From Congeria kusceri (Eukaryota > Mollusca > Bivalvia > Myida > Dreissenidae): DNA of 64,000 nucleotides. Location: the NCBI GenBank assembly GCA_027627225.1, contig CM051034.1:46253548-46317547 (forward strand). Reading direction: 5' to 3'. Both the position numbers and the translations under genes were made by a program. The notes beneath the pieces are model-generated. The model saw only the letters and a program-made list of their open reading frames with translations. It searched no databases and was not told where the DNA came from. This document shows, one piece after another, positions 63,120 through 64,000 of the stretch (positions are counted from its first letter, which is position 1; each line of letters starts with the position of its first letter).

Positions 63120-63266
63120 CTGAAAGTTTACATACATGCCATTCCTTAACTTACATACATGCCATTCCTTAACTTACATACATGCCATTCCTTAACTTAC
63201 ATACATGCCATTCCTTAACTTACATACATGCCATTCCTTAACTTACATACATGCCATTCCTTAACT
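63120..63266 (+). repeat. 23-bp tandem array, about 6 copies
   Basis: Near-perfect units 'acttacatacatgccattcc' plus 'tta', ending about 320 bp from the KDM3 donor at 63582. Confidence 0.95.
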
Positions 63267-63582
63267 TTTAGCTATCTTTTTTCCATTTTGTTATTCATCT
63301 CCAAAGTATGTGTAGGTCAAGGACATAGCGCTCCTTCAAACTGTTTCTATACTACAATAAACTTTTCTATGTTAGCGCTGCCAAAATAGACGTTCAATGA
63401 TTGGCTACTTAAATTTCTGAAAATATTTGAAAATGAAGCATATTTTCACACTTTATACAGAAAATATTTCCAGATAACAGGTTATCTTTGCAAACTTTAC
63501 CTTTCTGGCTACTATATAGAGTTCAGAGAAATTCTTAGCCCTGACCTAGCTTTGTTTATATGCAAATAAGTTATTCACTTAC

Positions 63583-63735
63583 CAGTCCGGGCCAGGACAG
63601 TGAAAACCGGGGTTTATCCGGGTCCGGGCGTTCTGCCCAGACGAGTGTATGTTCCACCAGGAACAACTGGAATATATCGTGCACGCGCACCCACTCACGG
63701 CGCGTCCAATCAATGTCATCAAACTCTATAAGCAC
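63583..63735 (-). CDS. KDM3: KDM3/JMJD1C-like histone demethylase, N-terminal exon (partial gene)
   Basis: This is the most upstream exon of the gene inside the window; the start codon lies beyond 64000. It has a tttcag acceptor just above 63735 and a CTG|gtaagt donor below 63583. It is 153 bases, 51 codons, phase 0 at both ends. The peptide starts VLIEFDDIDWTRREWVRVHD, continues through LVEHTLVWAERPDPDKP and ends SWPGL. This matches the conserved N-terminal block of KDM3B and JMJD1C: acidic EFD, then EWV(R/K)V, then the LVWA..DP segment and WPAL. KDM3 proteins are nuclear Fe(II)/2-oxoglutarate enzymes that remove mono- and dimethyl marks from histone H3 lysine 9; the catalytic part is not in this window. 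The exon is GC-rich against AT-rich surroundings. Identification is from recalled family motifs, not a search. JMJD1C appears slightly closer than KDM3B. Confidence 0.9.
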
Positions 63736-64000
63736 CTGAAATTAGAGAACCAGCAAGTGATAATCACGTTGATTATCATCGTAAGTCCGACATATTGAGA
63801 CGTTGGTTGCACCGGTATGACAATCTACATGTATCTACAGGATACAAATGTAGTTGGATGTACCGTTACGTACAAGGCCCTAAAACTGCCATTTAAACCA
63901 CCAAAAAGGCGAAAATTATAGATTTGTTGGCTCTCAAAGGTATAGCAAATATCAGGATAAGTAGGACCCACCCCTAGCTGAAAATTTTCTCTACCGAAAT
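63736..64000 (-). other. KDM3 intron, right edge of window
   Basis: Sequence upstream of the 63583-63735 exon, directly preceding its tttcag acceptor. No exon or repeat is seen in these 265 bases. Confidence 0.6.

Larger units (their letters stand above)
35181..63582 (-). other. KDM3 intron, 28,402 bp
   Basis: Both borders are canonical and the flanking exons join in phase 0 with continuous KDM3 homology, so no exon is missing. Positions 38240-39500, 45790-47180, 55160-56370, 56715-59460 and 60670-63110 are AT-rich sequence in which I see no gene; 61570-61700 has a short gggctagt-type dispersed repeat. Confidence 0.85.

Overview
The window looks like one stretch of a bivalve mollusc chromosome. 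It is AT-rich and almost entirely intronic, and it is filled with minisatellites, tRNA-derived SINEs and small inverted-repeat transposons. Several dispersed motifs (gggcaataactc modules, a GGAC-run repeat ending near 'ggggcataaaaa', a twin-palindrome miniature element) look like repeats I associate with bivalves. The species is not determined; a heterodont such as a dreissenid is only a guess.

The only gene I can identify with confidence lies on the minus strand and runs through the whole window. Four short exons (63583-63735, 35064-35180, 16833-17039, 11191-11275) have GT/AG borders and compatible phases. They join into about 187 residues matching the conserved N-terminal part of the KDM3 / JMJD1C family of JmjC histone H3K9 demethylases. 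The start codon lies beyond 64000 and the catalytic JmjC domain lies beyond position 1. Only 562 bases are confidently coding. The introns are about 28.4, 18.0 and 5.6 kb, plus more than 11.2 kb at the left.

Region by region: 1-11190 is intron with arrays of ~45, 89, 24 and ~142 bp units; the 24-bp array is split by a 925-bp TA-flanked transposon. 11276-16832 holds a GTCTC-type array, a ~340-bp miniature element and a ~160-bp repeat array. 17040-35063 holds exact 60-bp and 27-bp arrays, hairpin elements with CRE palindromes, a 42-bp array that may be a plus-strand acidic exon (23894-24484), a 50-bp x 24 array, and the first copy of a twin-palindrome element. 35181-63582 holds four more copies of that element, a TTAA-flanked element carrying a tRNA-like module, a 676-bp element inserted in another repeat, a 2-kb nested inverted-repeat element, a 532-bp TA-flanked element and two SINEs with clear target-site duplications. 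The rest is AT-rich sequence without recognisable content.

No autonomous transposase or reverse transcriptase is readable. Most long open frames are by-products of arrays whose period is a multiple of three. The most interesting points are the tRNA-like/TTAA composite element, the possible acidic-repeat exon antisense to KDM3, and two insertions whose empty sites can be rebuilt from the sequence.
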